Shown here: positions 4,931-5,737 of the stretch, in pieces
Numbering within the stretch: position 1 is the first letter of the stretch
Layout: each line of letters starts with the position of its first letter
Origin: an uncultured Clostridia bacterium
Lineage (GTDB): Bacteria > Bacillota > Clostridia > Oscillospirales > Oscillospiraceae
NCBI GenBank assembly: GCA_947177005.1
Contig: CAMWSZ010000219.1
Span: 1 to 5,737, forward strand
Reading direction: 5' to 3'
DNA: 5,737 bases
Program-made: the position numbers and the translations under genes
Notes under the pieces: model-generated
The model's input: only the letters and a program-made list of their open reading frames with translations
Told to the model about the DNA's origin: nothing
Database searches by the model: none

Positions 4931-5737
4931 TCAGAACATCAGGGGCCGGCCGTCAAGTTCGTAGCCGGGAAGCACGGCATCCATGAAAAGCTCCGCCTCC
5001 TCATAGGACCCGCCCGACATGCGGATGCCGAACTCGATGGCTGTCAGATCCTGATTCTCTTTGTGGTCTTCTTTGTAATACACCTTTGTCCCCTCCGGAG
5101 GTTCGGCTTTTTCGCCGGTGGTTTTATCAAAAAGAGCGGCGGAGGAGGCGTCCAGCCCGGGTGCTGCGCCGGTAAGCGGCAGGGACACACAGCGTATTTT
5201 GCGGGTAACGTATTTGTTTTCGCCCGGGATGGCCCCGATGCCTGTTCCGGATTCTGAGACATAGTATTGGTCTCCCAGCTTCAAAAGGCTGTTTCCCATG
5301 GTATAAAGAGGATTGGCGTCAATTTCTTCGAGCTGGCTGTTGACCTCTGCCTCCGTCCCGCCTTCCGCCGCATTGTCTTCCCAGATCAGAATTACTTTCA
5401 GATCGCCGATTTCTTTCTTTTCCAGCGAAACAAACACACATGTAATCAATTCGTCGGAGACGGCGGAGGAAATGACGGGGGCGGATTTGACGGGATGCGC
5501 TGCCGTATAATCTTTGCAGGGAACTTCCCCGTAATAGACATGAAGCGCACTGCCGGATGCTGCGGTCAGATCTTCCGATGTAGCGGCGTCAAGCACCCTG
5601 ATCTCCTGAAATTCGGTGCCTGGTGTGCTGTCAAGCTGAATGACGAAGGACAGTGCGTAGAATACCGTGCCGGTGTAATCCACAGCCGGAAAGGACTCTT
5701 CAAAGCCTGATTCATCCGGGCTTTCGGCCTCCTGCTC
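4931..5737 (-). CDS. Unrecognised acidic beta-rich protein, 5' end outside window
   Basis: The frame is open through the right edge, so 268 C-terminal residues are visible. I do not recognise the family. The first 18 visible residues (EQEAESPDESGFEESFPA) form an acidic linker, the kind often found after a lipoprotein or secretion signal, but any such signal is outside the window. The remainder alternates predicted strands with acidic loops and has no membrane helix. Numbering from the valine codon at 5683, two segments resemble each other: IRVLDAATSEDLTAASGS followed by LHVYYGE (28-53), and ALFDKTTGEKAEPPEGT followed by KVYYKE (183-205). They share the pattern D-x-x-T-x-E ... G-[ST] ... V-Y-Y-x-E, which suggests a duplicated beta domain. 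The gene precedes HU by 91 bp on the same strand, with no clear terminator between. Confidence 0.8.
   Translation of the reverse strand, partial: EQEAESPDESGFEESFPAVDYTGTVFYALSFVIQLDSTPGTEFQEIRVLDAATSEDLTAASGSALHVYYGEVPCKDYTAAHPVKSAPVISSAVSDELITCVFVSLEKKEIGDLKVILIWEDNAAEGGTEAEVNSQLEEIDANPLYTMGNSLLKLGDQYYVSESGTGIGAIPGENKYVTRKIRCVSLPLTGAAPGLDASSAALFDKTTGEKAEPPEGTKVYYKEDHKENQDLTAIEFGIRMSGGSYEEAELFMDAVLPGYELDGRPLMF

Noticed and set aside
4498..4986. A 162-aa + strand ORF over the HU region
   Set aside because: It is antisense to HU, whose identity is certain, and it runs through the HU terminator and leader.

Overview
This window looks like chromosomal DNA of a moderately GC-balanced Firmicute, probably a clostridium of the Oscillospiraceae/Lachnospiraceae kind. 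That guess rests on purine-rich AGGAGG-type ribosome binding sites, short intergenic gaps, hairpin terminators, and the style of the HU, DUF488 and Tn7-like proteins. No marker allows a species call. The first 19 bases closely match the Nextera/Tn5 mosaic-end adapter, so the left edge is probably a contig end with residual library adapter rather than genomic sequence.

The left half (about 20-2593, + strand) is the remnant of a Tn7-like transposition module. A tnsB-type DDE transposase, cut at its 5' end by the window edge, keeps all three catalytic acidic residues and the C-terminal barrel region. It is followed by a broken tnsC-type AAA+ regulator. A short N-terminal piece survives in one frame and the Walker B/sensor-1 core in another; the Walker A segment and the C-terminal half are gone. 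A tniQ/tnsD-type target selector follows without its N-terminal part. Internal deletions between and inside tnsC and tniQ best explain this, so the element should not move on its own.

Downstream on the + strand, after a 173-bp spacer with several inverted repeats, lies an unrecognised 169-aa charged helical protein with its own ribosome binding site (2767-3276). It may be an accessory or cargo gene of the element. A 254-bp stretch without a convincing gene follows and ends in a perfect 14-bp stem hairpin (3492-3523), which separates the + strand genes from convergent - strand genes.

The right half (3531-5737) reads leftward on the - strand. In transcription order it holds the C-terminal 268 residues of an unrecognised acidic beta-rich protein with an internal duplication (runs off the right edge), an HU-family nucleoid protein with a terminator just after its stop, a DUF488 protein, and an unrecognised 140-aa protein with a strong ribosome binding site. 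The leader of the last gene carries two CAGCTG-core palindromes 42 bp apart and a five-codon ORF behind a strong Shine-Dalgarno sequence. I see no CRISPR array, tRNA, rRNA or recognisable riboswitch. I found no clear undescribed system; the points most worth following up are the decayed Tn7-like module with its unknown downstream gene, and the unknown genes beside it.
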